NCBI RefSeq assembly: GCF_001830555.1
Contig: NZ_MIAM01000024.1
Location: 84,485-148,484, forward strand
Length of the DNA stretch: 64,000 nt
Source: Sphingopyxis sp. RIFCSPHIGHO2_12_FULL_65_19
Lineage (GTDB): Bacteria > Pseudomonadota > Alphaproteobacteria > Sphingomonadales > Sphingomonadaceae
Direction of reading: 5' to 3'
The position numbers and the translations under genes are program-made. Below are positions 40,475 through 48,471 of the stretch, piece by piece. Position 1 is the stretch's first letter. Each line of letters begins with the position of its first letter. The notes below the pieces were generated by a model. It saw only the letters and a program-made list of their open reading frames with translations, had not been told where the DNA came from and did no database searches.

Positions 40475-43400
40475 ATGATCGCTCGTATCGTTACCTGGGC
40501 GGTCGAAAAGCGCTGGCTTGTCGTCCTGCTCACCGCCATCGCCGCCATAATCGGGGCGACAGCATTGTCGCGCCTGCCGATCGACGCGGTTCCCGACATC
40601 ACCAACAACCAGATCCAGATCAACGTCCGCGCCCCCGCGCTCTCGCCCGAACTCGTCGAGAAGCAGGTCGCCTTCCCGATCGAGACCGCGCTCGCGGGGA
40701 TCCCCGGCCTCGATCACACAAGGTCGCTGAGCCGCAACGGCTTCGCGCAGGTCACCGCGGTCTTCGACGATTCGACCGACATTTATTTCGCGCGCCAGCA
40801 GGTCGGCGAACGCCTCAACGAGGCAACCGAGAATATACCCGACGGGGTTCGCCCGGAGATGGGGCCGATCGCGACGGGTCTCGGCGACGTCTATATGTGG
40901 ACGGTCCGCCTCGCGCACCGCAAAGACGATGCGCACAAGGCCGGCGAGCCCGGCCTCCAGCCTGACGGCAGCTATGTGACCCCCGAAGGCGAACGGCTCG
41001 TCACCGAGGCCGACAAGTCGACCTATCTTCGCACGACGCAGGACTGGATCGTCACGCCGCTCGTCCGGACGGTTCCCGGCGTCGCGGGCGTCGATGCGAT
41101 CGGCGGCTATTCGAAGCAGTATCTGGTCGTTCCCGACGTGCAGCGCCTCGCCGCGCTCGACCTCAGCCTCACCGAGCTCGCCGAAGCCCTCGAACGCAAC
41201 AATAGTGCGGTCGGCGGCGGCGTCGTCGAGCGCAATGGCGAAGGGCTCGCCGTTCGTTCGGACGCGTTGGTCCGCGACACCGCCGAGCTGGCACGCACCG
41301 TCGTCGCAACGCGCGCGGGCGTTCCGATCACGCTCGACCAGGTGGCGACGGTCCGCACCGGACAGGCGGTTCGCATGGGTTCAGCCTCTGAAAATGGCAC
41401 CGAAGTCGTCGTCGGCACCGCGGTCATGCGCATCGGCGAGAACAGCCGGACGGTCGCGACCGCGGTCGCAGACCGGCTGAAGGAGGTAAACGCCTCGCTG
41501 CCGCCCGATGTCGTTATCGAGCCGGCGCTCGATCGTACCAAGCTCGTCAATTCGACGATCTGGACGGTCGGCAAGAACCTGACCGAGGGTGCGCTGCTCG
41601 TCATTGTCGTGCTTTTCCTGCTGCTCGGCAATTTCCGCGCAGCGCTGATCGCGGCGCTCGTCATCCCGATCACGATGCTGCTCACCAGCTTCGGCATGCT
41701 GCGCGCCGGCGTCTCGGCGAACCTGATGAGCCTCGGCGCACTCGACTTCGGCCTCATCGTCGATGGCGCCGTCATCATCGTCGAGAATGCGCTGCGGCGC
41801 ATGGCCGACCTCCAGCATCGCCACGGCCGCATCCTGACCGTCCAGGAACGTCTCGCGACCGTTGCATCGGCCGCGCGCGAGATGGTGCGACCGTCTGTCT
41901 ACGGGCAGGCGATCATCATCCTCGTCTATGTGCCCTTGCTCACCTTGAGCGGGGTCGAGGGCAAGACCTTCATCCCGATGGCGCTGACCGTGATCATCGC
42001 GCTCGCTTTCGCCTTCATCCTCTCGCTCACATTCGTCCCCGCCGCGATCGCGATCTGGCTTTCGAAGCGGGTCGAAGAAAAAGAGGGCCGCATCATGGCG
42101 TGGCTGAAGCAACGCTACGAGCCGGGTCTCGACCGCGCGATTAGCAAGCCCAAGATCACCCTCGGCGCGGGCATCGGGGGGTTCGTCATCGCGATCCTCG
42201 CCTTCTTCTCACTCGGCCAGGTCTTCCTGCCGCAGCTCGACGAGGGAGATCTCCTGATCCAGGCGTTTCGCGTGCCCTCGACGTCCGTCGAACAGAGCCA
42301 GGCCATGCAAGTGCCGATCGAGCGGATGCTCGCAAGGCAGCCCGAGGTCGCGATCGTCTTCTCGAAGACCGGCACGGCGGACCTCGCGTCCGATCCGATG
42401 CCGCCCAACGCGACCGACAATTTCGTGATCCTCAAGCCTCGCAAAGAATGGCCCGACCCAAGCCTCCCCAAGGCCGAACTCGTCGAGCGGCTGGAGAAGG
42501 AACTGAACAAGATCCCGGGCAATGCCTATGAGATCACTCAGCCGATCCAGATGCGCTTCAACGAGCTGATTGCGGGCGTGCGCGGTGACATTGCGATCAA
42601 GGTCTATGGCGACGACTTCGACGCGATGAACGCGACCGCGCAGCAAGTCGCCGCAATCTTGCGGAAGACCGAAGGCGCGAGCGACGTGCGCGTCGAAGAA
42701 ACCGAAGGTCTCTCGATGCTCGACATTCGGGCGAACCGCGACGCGATGGCGCGGCTCGGCGTCAGCGCGCGTGACGTGCAGGATGTCGTCACCGCAACGA
42801 TCGGCGGCCGCGAGGCCGGCACGATCTTCGAAGGCGACCGGCGCTTCCCGATCGTCATCCGGCTGTCCGACGCGCAGCGCGCTGACCTGTCGGTGCTCGA
42901 ACAGGTACAGGTCCCGGTGGCGGGCGGCGCCTTCGTGCCGCTTGCGAGCGTCGCCGATATCCGTATCGTCGAGGGACCGAACCAGATCAGCCGCGAAAAC
43001 GGGAAGAGGCGCGTCGTCGTCCAGGCCAACGTCCGCGGCCGCGCGATCTCCGACGTCGTGGCCGACGCCAAGGCCGGCATCGCTAAGGATGTTCGCCTCC
43101 CCGCCGGCAGCTACCTTGAATGGGGCGGCCAGTTCGAGAATCTCGCCTCCGCACGCGACCGGCTTCAGCTCGTCGTCCCGGCCTGCTTCATCCTGATCCT
43201 GCTGCTGCTCTATGGCGCGCTTCGATCGTCGCGCGATGCGGCGATCGTGTTCACCGGGGTTCCGCTGGCACTGATCGGCGGCGTGCTAGCACTGTTCCTG
43301 CGCGGGATGGACTTCTCCATCTCGGCAGCAGTCGGGTTCATCGCGCTCTCGGGTATCGCGGTGCTCAACGGCCTCGTGATGGTGTCGTCGATCCAGGAAC

Positions 43401-43702
43401 TGATGCGCTCGGGCATGGCGCGGGCCGAAGCCGCAAGGCAAGGCGCGCTCATGCGCCTTCGCCCCGTCGTGATGACCGCGCTCGTCGCCAGCCTCGGGTT
43501 CGTGCCGATGGCGCTCGCGACCGGCGCGGGCGCCGAAGTGCAGAAGCCGCTCGCGACGGTGGTGATTGGGGGACTGATCTCGGCGACCCTGCTCACGCTC
43601 TTCGTACTTCCGACCCTCTATGCCCGCTATGGCAGCCGGGAAGCCGACCTGCGGGAAGATCATTTGCAGTACGACGACAGCCTATCTGCGAGCACCCCCT
43701 AA
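40475..43702 (+). CDS. czcA: CzcA-like divalent-metal RND efflux transporter
   Basis: Inner-membrane transporter of 1075 residues with 12 helices. The helix-4 signature is DFGLIVDGAVIIVENALRR near residue 423, the HME1 pattern (DFG-x3-DGA-x4-EN) of Co/Zn/Cd exporters such as CzcA and CnrA, and different from the CusA pattern encoded 8 kb upstream. The N-terminal RLPIDAVPDITNNQIQINV is also conserved. It closes the metal-efflux block; after its stop there is a gene-poor stretch up to the tRNA. Confidence 0.96.
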   Translation: MIARIVTWAVEKRWLVVLLTAIAAIIGATALSRLPIDAVPDITNNQIQINVRAPALSPELVEKQVAFPIETALAGIPGLDHTRSLSRNGFAQVTAVFDDSTDIYFARQQVGERLNEATENIPDGVRPEMGPIATGLGDVYMWTVRLAHRKDDAHKAGEPGLQPDGSYVTPEGERLVTEADKSTYLRTTQDWIVTPLVRTVPGVAGVDAIGGYSKQYLVVPDVQRLAALDLSLTELAEALERNNSAVGGGVVERNGEGLAVRSDALVRDTAELARTVVATRAGVPITLDQVATVRTGQAVRMGSASENGTEVVVGTAVMRIGENSRTVATAVADRLKEVNASLPPDVVIEPALDRTKLVNSTIWTVGKNLTEGALLVIVVLFLLLGNFRAALIAALVIPITMLLTSFGMLRAGVSANLMSLGALDFGLIVDGAVIIVENALRRMADLQHRHGRILTVQERLATVASAAREMVRPSVYGQAIIILVYVPLLTLSGVEGKTFIPMALTVIIALAFAFILSLTFVPAAIAIWLSKRVEEKEGRIMAWLKQRYEPGLDRAISKPKITLGAGIGGFVIAILAFFSLGQVFLPQLDEGDLLIQAFRVPSTSVEQSQAMQVPIERMLARQPEVAIVFSKTGTADLASDPMPPNATDNFVILKPRKEWPDPSLPKAELVERLEKELNKIPGNAYEITQPIQMRFNELIAGVRGDIAIKVYGDDFDAMNATAQQVAAILRKTEGASDVRVEETEGLSMLDIRANRDAMARLGVSARDVQDVVTATIGGREAGTIFEGDRRFPIVIRLSDAQRADLSVLEQVQVPVAGGAFVPLASVADIRIVEGPNQISRENGKRRVVVQANVRGRAISDVVADAKAGIAKDVRLPAGSYLEWGGQFENLASARDRLQLVVPACFILILLLLYGALRSSRDAAIVFTGVPLALIGGVLALFLRGMDFSISAAVGFIALSGIAVLNGLVMVSSIQELMRSGMARAEAARQGALMRLRPVVMTALVASLGFVPMALATGAGAEVQKPLATVVIGGLISATLLTLFVLPTLYARYGSREADLREDHLQYDDSLSASTP

Positions 43703-43962
43703 TGATCAGCACGACAAGACGCGCGGCACGCAAGGCTGCGGTTCTGTTGAACCGGCGGGCGACCATGCTGCTCGCTGGCGCCCGGGCGCCGATTCTCGAC
43801 GACTTCGTGAACAGGTTGCCACATTGCCCGGCGATTCACATCGTAAGGGATCAGAATTCTAAAAATCTGGATCCAGGTCCAGCCCGGAACGGATGAGGTG
43901 CTCGTCACCGGAAGCGCCCAACGAGCCGGGACGAGCAGAGTCGTAAACCGCGGGCATCTTCA

Positions 43963-43991
43963 CGCTTCCGCCGACATCGTCGGTGGAAGCG
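43963..43991. repeat. Long hairpin
   Basis: CGCTTCCGCCGAC (43963-43975) pairs with GTCGGTGGAAGCG (43979-43991), 13 pairs with one G/T wobble and a 3-base loop. It is too tight and lacks a T tail for a standard terminator; the nature is unknown. Confidence 0.55.
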
Positions 43992-44341
43992 AGTCGATCA
44001 TCGCAGACGCGCGCTAGACCTGTCCGATTTCCCCGTGCGTTAGATATTCCGCCCGGTTCGGCGTATCTATACCGATTTGAACATCTATCTGCTCCGCAAC
44101 CGCTTGGCTGGAGTGGGTGGAAATCGCTGCCGGAGAACATGACAACGTCCTCTTCCGCCTCGGCCGGGCAGCCGTTTCCGAAGGGGTCACGCCGTTGGCG
44201 TTCCACTCCAGCAATTTTGACGCAACCCAGCCGATCGGAGGGACCGACTCATTCTACTGCGCGCTTGGGCCCCGATCCGGTAGTTGCAGCACGCTAAGCG
44301 CCAATCCTTTCCTAGACACACCCGTCGGCTCGCCGTCATCA

Positions 44342-44414
44342 TATTACGTCCTTATTACGCGAGACGAAATGCGGCTCGACGTAACGCGGCATATTACGCC
44401 GCCTTTTGGCGTAA
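44342..44414. repeat. TATTACG repeats and TTACGCC inverted repeat near the tRNA 3' end
   Basis: TATTACG occurs at 44342, 44353 and 44392. TTACGCC (44394-44400) faces GGCGTAA (44408-44414). The patch is AT-richer than its surroundings and lies just outside the 3' end of tRNA-Gly, where integrative elements commonly leave attachment-site debris. Confidence 0.4.
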
Positions 44415-44437
44415 GTGACTGGAATTACTAGGAAAAC

Positions 44438-44512
44438 TGGAGCGGGCGAAGGGATTCGAACCCTCGACCCCAACCTTGGCAAGGTTGTGCTCTACCCCTG
44501 AGCTACGCCCGC
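44438..44512 (-). tRNA. tRNA-Gly (anticodon GCC)
   Basis: Minus-strand cloverleaf: acceptor GCGGGCG (5' end at 44512) pairs with CGCCCGC. The D arm contains AGCTCAGGGGTAGAGC, the anticodon stem-loop is CAACC-TTGCCAA-GGTTG with anticodon GCC, and the T arm contains GGTTCGAATCC. The CCA end is encoded (44440-44438). Its 3' end faces the metal-resistance block. Confidence 0.97.
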
Positions 44513-44704
44513 TCTGGCGGCTGGAAACAGGTCGGTTCCAGCGGGTGAGGCGGGCGATTAGCACCGGCTTTTTGACTCGGCAAGCCCTGTTTGCGATTTT
44601 CTGCGAAGGGTTGGCATATCCGCCGCAAATCCCACATAAGCAGTAGCAAGAGTCCCGGCCGCATCGGCGGACGCGACGAGAAAACAGCAACAGGAGCATA
44701 TTGC

Positions 44705-45616
44705 GTGGCTACGCTCGGTCTGAACCCCACTGAAAAGGAAGCCGTCGAAGCCTTCCGCCGCGATGTCGTCGAACCATCGATGACCAGCCTCGTCATCCTC
44801 GATTTCTGGGCCGAATGGTGCGGGCCGTGCAAGCAGCTGGGTCCCGTGCTCGAAAAGGTCGCGGCGGATTATGCCGACAAGGGCGTCGTGCTGGTCAAGG
44901 TCGATGTCGATGCGAATCGCTTCATCGCGGGGCAATTCCAGGTCCAGTCGATCCCGACGGTCTATGCGATCTTTCAGGGTCAGCCGGTTGCAAACCTGAC
45001 CAACGCGCGCACCGAAAGCCAGTTGAAGGCGATTCTCGACCAGTTGCTCGGACAGCTCCCGATCGAGAGCGAAGCGAGTGCGCGCGCCGTCGAAATCGCC
45101 CCGCTGATCGAAATGGGCGAAAGCGTGATTGCCGAAGGCGATGGCGCGCGCGCCGCGAGCATCTTCGCGCAGATCCTCGACATGGCGCCCGACAATGCCG
45201 CCGCGCACGGCGGTCTTATTCGCGCGCTGTTGCTGTCCGGCGACATCGAAAGTGCGCGGGCCGCGCTCGAAATAGTGCCCGTCGACATCGCCGAAGATCC
45301 TGCGATCGCGCAGGCGAAAAGCGCGCTGGCACTGGCCGCCGATGCCCCCGATGCCGGCGAACTGGCGGCGTTCGAGGCAGCGGTCGCGACGAACCCCGAC
45401 GATCATCAGGCGCGATTCGACCTCGCCGCCGCACAGATCGGTGCAGGGCAGCGCGATTCCGCCGTCGACAATCTGCTGCACATTGTGGCCGCCGACCGCG
45501 AATGGCAGGATGGCGCCGCGCGCGCCAAATTGCTGTCGCTGTTTGAAGCCATCGGCCTGGAGGACGCGTGGGTCGGCGCGCAGCGCCGCCGCCTGTCGCT
45601 GATTCTGTTCGGGTGA
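44705..45616 (+). CDS. ybbN: Thioredoxin/TPR co-chaperone (YbbN/CnoX type)
   Basis: Cytoplasmic protein of 303 residues starting with GTG, eight bases after AGGAG. The N-terminal thioredoxin domain has the intact redox motif FWAEWCGPCKQ and VQSIPTVYAI with the cis-Pro. The C-terminal half is TPR-like (MGESVIAEGDGARAASIFAQ, IARALLLSGD-type helices, GQRDSAVDNLLHIVAAD). CnoX/YbbN proteins protect folding clients during oxidative stress and work with GroEL/DnaK. Its stop overlaps the ATG of the next gene. Confidence 0.93.
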   Translation: MATLGLNPTEKEAVEAFRRDVVEPSMTSLVILDFWAEWCGPCKQLGPVLEKVAADYADKGVVLVKVDVDANRFIAGQFQVQSIPTVYAIFQGQPVANLTNARTESQLKAILDQLLGQLPIESEASARAVEIAPLIEMGESVIAEGDGARAASIFAQILDMAPDNAAAHGGLIRALLLSGDIESARAALEIVPVDIAEDPAIAQAKSALALAADAPDAGELAAFEAAVATNPDDHQARFDLAAAQIGAGQRDSAVDNLLHIVAADREWQDGAARAKLLSLFEAIGLEDAWVGAQRRRLSLILFG

Positions 45617-46266
45617 TGGGCGAAACGGCGCCTTTGACGGTCCAGCGGATCGCGATCTTTCCGCTAACCGGCGCGGTCTTGTTTCCAGGGCTGCACCTGC
45701 CGCTGCACATCTTCGAGCCGCGGTATTCGGCGATGGTGCAGGAGGTGCTGGCGCGCGACCGGCAGATCGGGATGATCCAGCCGCGCCAGATCCCCGGCGA
45801 GGAGGATCGCGAACCCCCTGCGCTCTATGACGTCGGCTGCGTCGGCCGTATTATCGATGTCGAAGCGCTCGACGAGGGCCGGTTCAACCTGGTGCTCGAA
45901 GGCGTCGCGCGCTTCCGCGTCCGCCGCGAGCTCGACGTCACCACGCCGTTCCGGCAGGTCGAGGCGGAAATCGAGATCGAGAACGACGACGATGCGGCGC
46001 TGGCGAGCATCGAACGCGCGAGCCTGGAGCGCGAGGCCAAGCGTTTCGCCGCGCGGCAGGGCTATGTCGTCGACTGGGATTCGGTCGGGCAGCTCGACGA
46101 TGCGACGCTGGTGAATGGCATCGCGCAGGTGGCGCCATTTGACGCTGCCGCAAAGCAGGCGCTGCTTGAAGCGACGCCGATTGATGCGCGAGCCGAACTG
46201 GTCGTCCAATTAATGCAGTTCTTTGGCCGTTTTGACGGCGACGACGGCCGCGCCACATTACAATAG
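45616..46266 (+). CDS. LON substrate-binding-domain protein
   Basis: Protein of 216 residues consisting of a single Lon N-terminal (LAN/PUA-like) domain: IAIFPLTGAVLFPGLHLPLH, IFEPRYSAMVQEVLARDRQI, GCVGRIIDVEALDEGRFNLV and GVARFRVRRE. There is no ATPase or protease domain. Such proteins are common beside YbbN in alphaproteobacteria and may recognise misfolded proteins. The ATG overlaps the ybbN stop (TGATG), showing a two-gene operon. Confidence 0.92.
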   Translation: MGETAPLTVQRIAIFPLTGAVLFPGLHLPLHIFEPRYSAMVQEVLARDRQIGMIQPRQIPGEEDREPPALYDVGCVGRIIDVEALDEGRFNLVLEGVARFRVRRELDVTTPFRQVEAEIEIENDDDAALASIERASLEREAKRFAARQGYVVDWDSVGQLDDATLVNGIAQVAPFDAAAKQALLEATPIDARAELVVQLMQFFGRFDGDDGRATLQ

Positions 46267-46270
46267 CTGC

Positions 46271-46969
46271 TCAGTGCGGCTTTCGCCCGGCATGACGGAT
46301 CATGTCGGCCAGCGCGCGGCGCACGATGTGGCGATCGCTCTCGCGGAGCCGGTCCGCCGAGTCGGTCAACGTCAGATGGTGGCGGACCAGTTCCTGTTCG
46401 GCGGCGACGCGAAGCGCGATCCGCCCGTCACCACCGTGCCGTCCGCACGATAGGCTGGCGCGCCGACGCCCAGCCCAATCGCTGACGAGACGATCCCCGG
46501 CAAGCGCCGCGAGCACGTCGGCGGCGCCTTGTTCGGTCGCGGTCTCGGCCGCCGAATCGATCAGCCAGTCGTCGGCGCCATCGTCGTGCAACGCGTCGAG
46601 CGACAAGGTCGCGGTGACATGTCGCCGCCCGGCGCAACGCTGATCGCCATGAAGACGATGGCGCAGCGCCTGCAATTCGGCGCGCAATTGCCAGTTCACA
46701 TAAGTGGTGAAACGCGCCCGCGCGGGATCATAGCGCCCGGCGGCACGGTGGAGCGCGATCGCGCACACCTGTGCGGCATCCTCTGCGACATCGGCCAGGC
46801 CGTAGCTGCGGGTGAAATAGCGGATGCGCGGGGCTGCCAGCGCAGCGAGCCGCGCAAACGCCCGGTCTGCCGTGGCCCGCGCCCGCGCGCTGGGGGTCGC
46901 ATCGAGCGCGGTTCGTGCCTGAATATAATCGGTTACCGCGCCTTCGAGCGCATCGCTTTTTGCCGACAT
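46271..46969 (-). CDS. Sigma-70 family RNA polymerase sigma factor-like protein
   Basis: Protein of 232 residues. Residues about 40-105 match sigma region 2 (RIRYFTRSYGLADVAEDAAQ, then RYDPARARFTTYVNWQLRAE). The C-terminal half is Arg/Asp-rich (ALAGDRLVSDWAGRRRASLS, DSADRLRESDRHIVRRALAD) and could be a divergent region 4. The long acidic linker is unusual. It is convergent with the LON-domain gene, with only 4 bases between the ends. A sphingomonad-specific alternative sigma factor is the best reading; its targets are unknown. Confidence 0.78.
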   Translation of the reverse strand: MSAKSDALEGAVTDYIQARTALDATPSARARATADRAFARLAALAAPRIRYFTRSYGLADVAEDAAQVCAIALHRAAGRYDPARARFTTYVNWQLRAELQALRHRLHGDQRCAGRRHVTATLSLDALHDDGADDWLIDSAAETATEQGAADVLAALAGDRLVSDWAGRRRASLSCGRHGGDGRIALRVAAEQELVRHHLTLTDSADRLRESDRHIVRRALADMIRHAGRKPH

Positions 46970-47051
46970 GGCCCCTACCCCATCCTGTCGCGGCTTCGTT
47001 GCCGCGCGGTCAGGGATAGGAGGTCATGCTTAGCAGCGGACTGCCGGAGCC

Positions 47052-47069
47052 CTAGGTATTACTACCTAG
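47052..47069. promoter_or_regulatory. 18-base palindrome upstream of the sigma-like gene
   Basis: CTAGGTA-TTAC-TACCTAG is a perfect dyad 83 bases before the start of the sigma-like gene and downstream of the ubiH-type gene. It looks like a dimeric regulator site, similar in form to LuxR/FixJ-type boxes. No T run follows, so a terminator is less likely. Confidence 0.45.
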
Positions 47070-47106
47070 CCAACCCGCTCGATACGAACGGAATGAACGT
47101 TGGCGT

Positions 47107-48348
47107 TTAGACCTCTGCACCCGCCAGCAGCCGCGGCAGGTCGCCCGCCTCGCCGCGCGCCTCGTCCATGAAGAAGCGCTTGAGCAACGGCATGCGCTGG
47201 ACCGCGCCGAGCCCGGTGCGGCGCACCGCCGCGGCGGTCCTGCCGGGAACGCCGAACAGCCGCGTCAACCCGTCGGTCGCAAGGCTGACCATCATATTGT
47301 CGAGCCCGCGCCAGCGCTGATAGCGCGCGAGCAACGCCGCATCGCCAAGGTCGAGGCCGAGCCGCGCCCCTTCGACCAGCACTTCGGTCAGCGCCGCGAC
47401 GTCGCGGAGGCCAAGGTTGAGCCCTTGTCCGGCGATCGGGTGAATGCCGTGCGCCGCGTCGCCGACGAGCGCGATCCGGTCGGCGACGATCGACGCGCTG
47501 TGATGGAAGCCCAGCGGATAGGTCATGCGCGGCGCCACGAGGTCCATCCCGCCCAGCACGCCGCCCGCGCGCTTTGTCAATTCGGCGACAAAACCACGGT
47601 CGCCGAGCTTGGCAAAGCCCGGCCCATCCTTTTCAGATACCGTCCACACAAAAGCCGAGCGGTGCCGCCCCTGTTCGTCATCGACGAGCGGCAGCAAGGC
47701 GAAGGGCCCCGAGGGATAGAAGATTTCGTGCGCGACATTGCCGTGCGGTTTTTCATGCGCCACCGCACCGATCATCGCATGATGATGGTACGACCAGTTG
47801 GCAATGCTGAACCCCGCCGCGTCGCGGGTGGGCGAGCGGCGCCCTTCGGCCACGATCAGCAATGGCGCGTTCAGCCGCGTGCCGTCGGCGAGCGTCAGCG
47901 TGACACCATGCACGTCGATATCGCGCGACACGACCTCCGCCGGCATCAGCAGGCGGATGAGCGGCGCGTCGGCCAGCCCTGCCGCCAGCGCGATGCGGAG
48001 CTGGCGATTCTCGATCATCGTCCCCAGTGGCGGCGCGCCGTCGGCGGTGACGAAATCAAGCTCGCCGCCGCGGCCGCTGTCGGGCGCGCCGTCGCCGACC
48101 TTGATCGCGCGGATCGGACAGCCATGACCGGCGAGCCGTTCTGCAATCCCCAGCACCTGGAACATCTGCCATGTCGCGCTGGCAATCGCCGAAGCGCGAC
48201 CATCGAACCCCGGCGCAATCGTCCGGGTCGGATCGGCCGGGTCGACGACCTGGACCGACAGGCCGTGGTGCGCCAGCGCCAGCGCCAGCGTCTGGCCGAC
48301 CAGGCCTCCACCCGAAATCAGGACGTCGCTGCGCAAGGTCTCGCTCAT
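47107..48348 (-). CDS. UbiH/COQ6-type FAD-dependent monooxygenase
   Basis: Flavoprotein hydroxylase of 413 residues for ubiquinone biosynthesis. The FAD-binding start is VLISGGGLVGQTLALALAHH. The second FAD motif is ALVGDAAHGIHPIAGQGLNL, followed by GLRDVAALTEVL. The DG motif region is GFDGRASAIASATWQMF. Which ring position it hydroxylates (UbiH, UbiF or UbiL type) cannot be decided from the sequence. It is a single-gene unit divergent from ftsK. Confidence 0.93.
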   Translation of the reverse strand: MSETLRSDVLISGGGLVGQTLALALAHHGLSVQVVDPADPTRTIAPGFDGRASAIASATWQMFQVLGIAERLAGHGCPIRAIKVGDGAPDSGRGGELDFVTADGAPPLGTMIENRQLRIALAAGLADAPLIRLLMPAEVVSRDIDVHGVTLTLADGTRLNAPLLIVAEGRRSPTRDAAGFSIANWSYHHHAMIGAVAHEKPHGNVAHEIFYPSGPFALLPLVDDEQGRHRSAFVWTVSEKDGPGFAKLGDRGFVAELTKRAGGVLGGMDLVAPRMTYPLGFHHSASIVADRIALVGDAAHGIHPIAGQGLNLGLRDVAALTEVLVEGARLGLDLGDAALLARYQRWRGLDNMMVSLATDGLTRLFGVPGRTAAAVRRTGLGAVQRMPLLKRFFMDEARGEAGDLPRLLAGAEV

Positions 48349-48471
48349 TCATTCGCCCTAGCGTGGGGCGGGGCGGTTGGAAAGGCCGGGTGTGGCGGTG
48401 GCGGCCCGCTTGACGGCGAGTCCGCCCCATGCGCATATCGCGGTGGTTAACTGACAGGGACCGACAAGAGC

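Larger units (their letters stand above)
43703..44437. other. Gene-poor stretch between czcA and the tRNA
   Basis: About 735 bases with no supportable gene. A 64-codon frame starts on the czcA stop (TAATG) but resembles nothing. The plus strand also reads KIWIQVQPGTDEVLVTGSAQ onward from about 43862, without a start codon, which may be a decayed gene end. It holds a long hairpin at 43963-43991 and a lower-GC part with TATTACG repeats next to the tRNA 3' end. Confidence 0.6.

Noticed and set aside
43702..43896. 64-codon frame starting on the czcA stop codon
   Set aside because: It is an extension of an out-of-frame reading of czcA, with no ribosome-binding site, domain or composition typical of a gene.
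44056..44072. GCGTAT in the gap after czcA as another ECF site
   Set aside because: The second box is present, but the first box at the right spacing has no GGG and no gene follows.
44438..44512. Second copy of the tRNA-Gly 3' end as an attachment repeat within 1-44 kb
   Set aside because: Reading for GGGATTCGAACC-like sequence found no convincing match inside the window, so no attachment-site pair is claimed.
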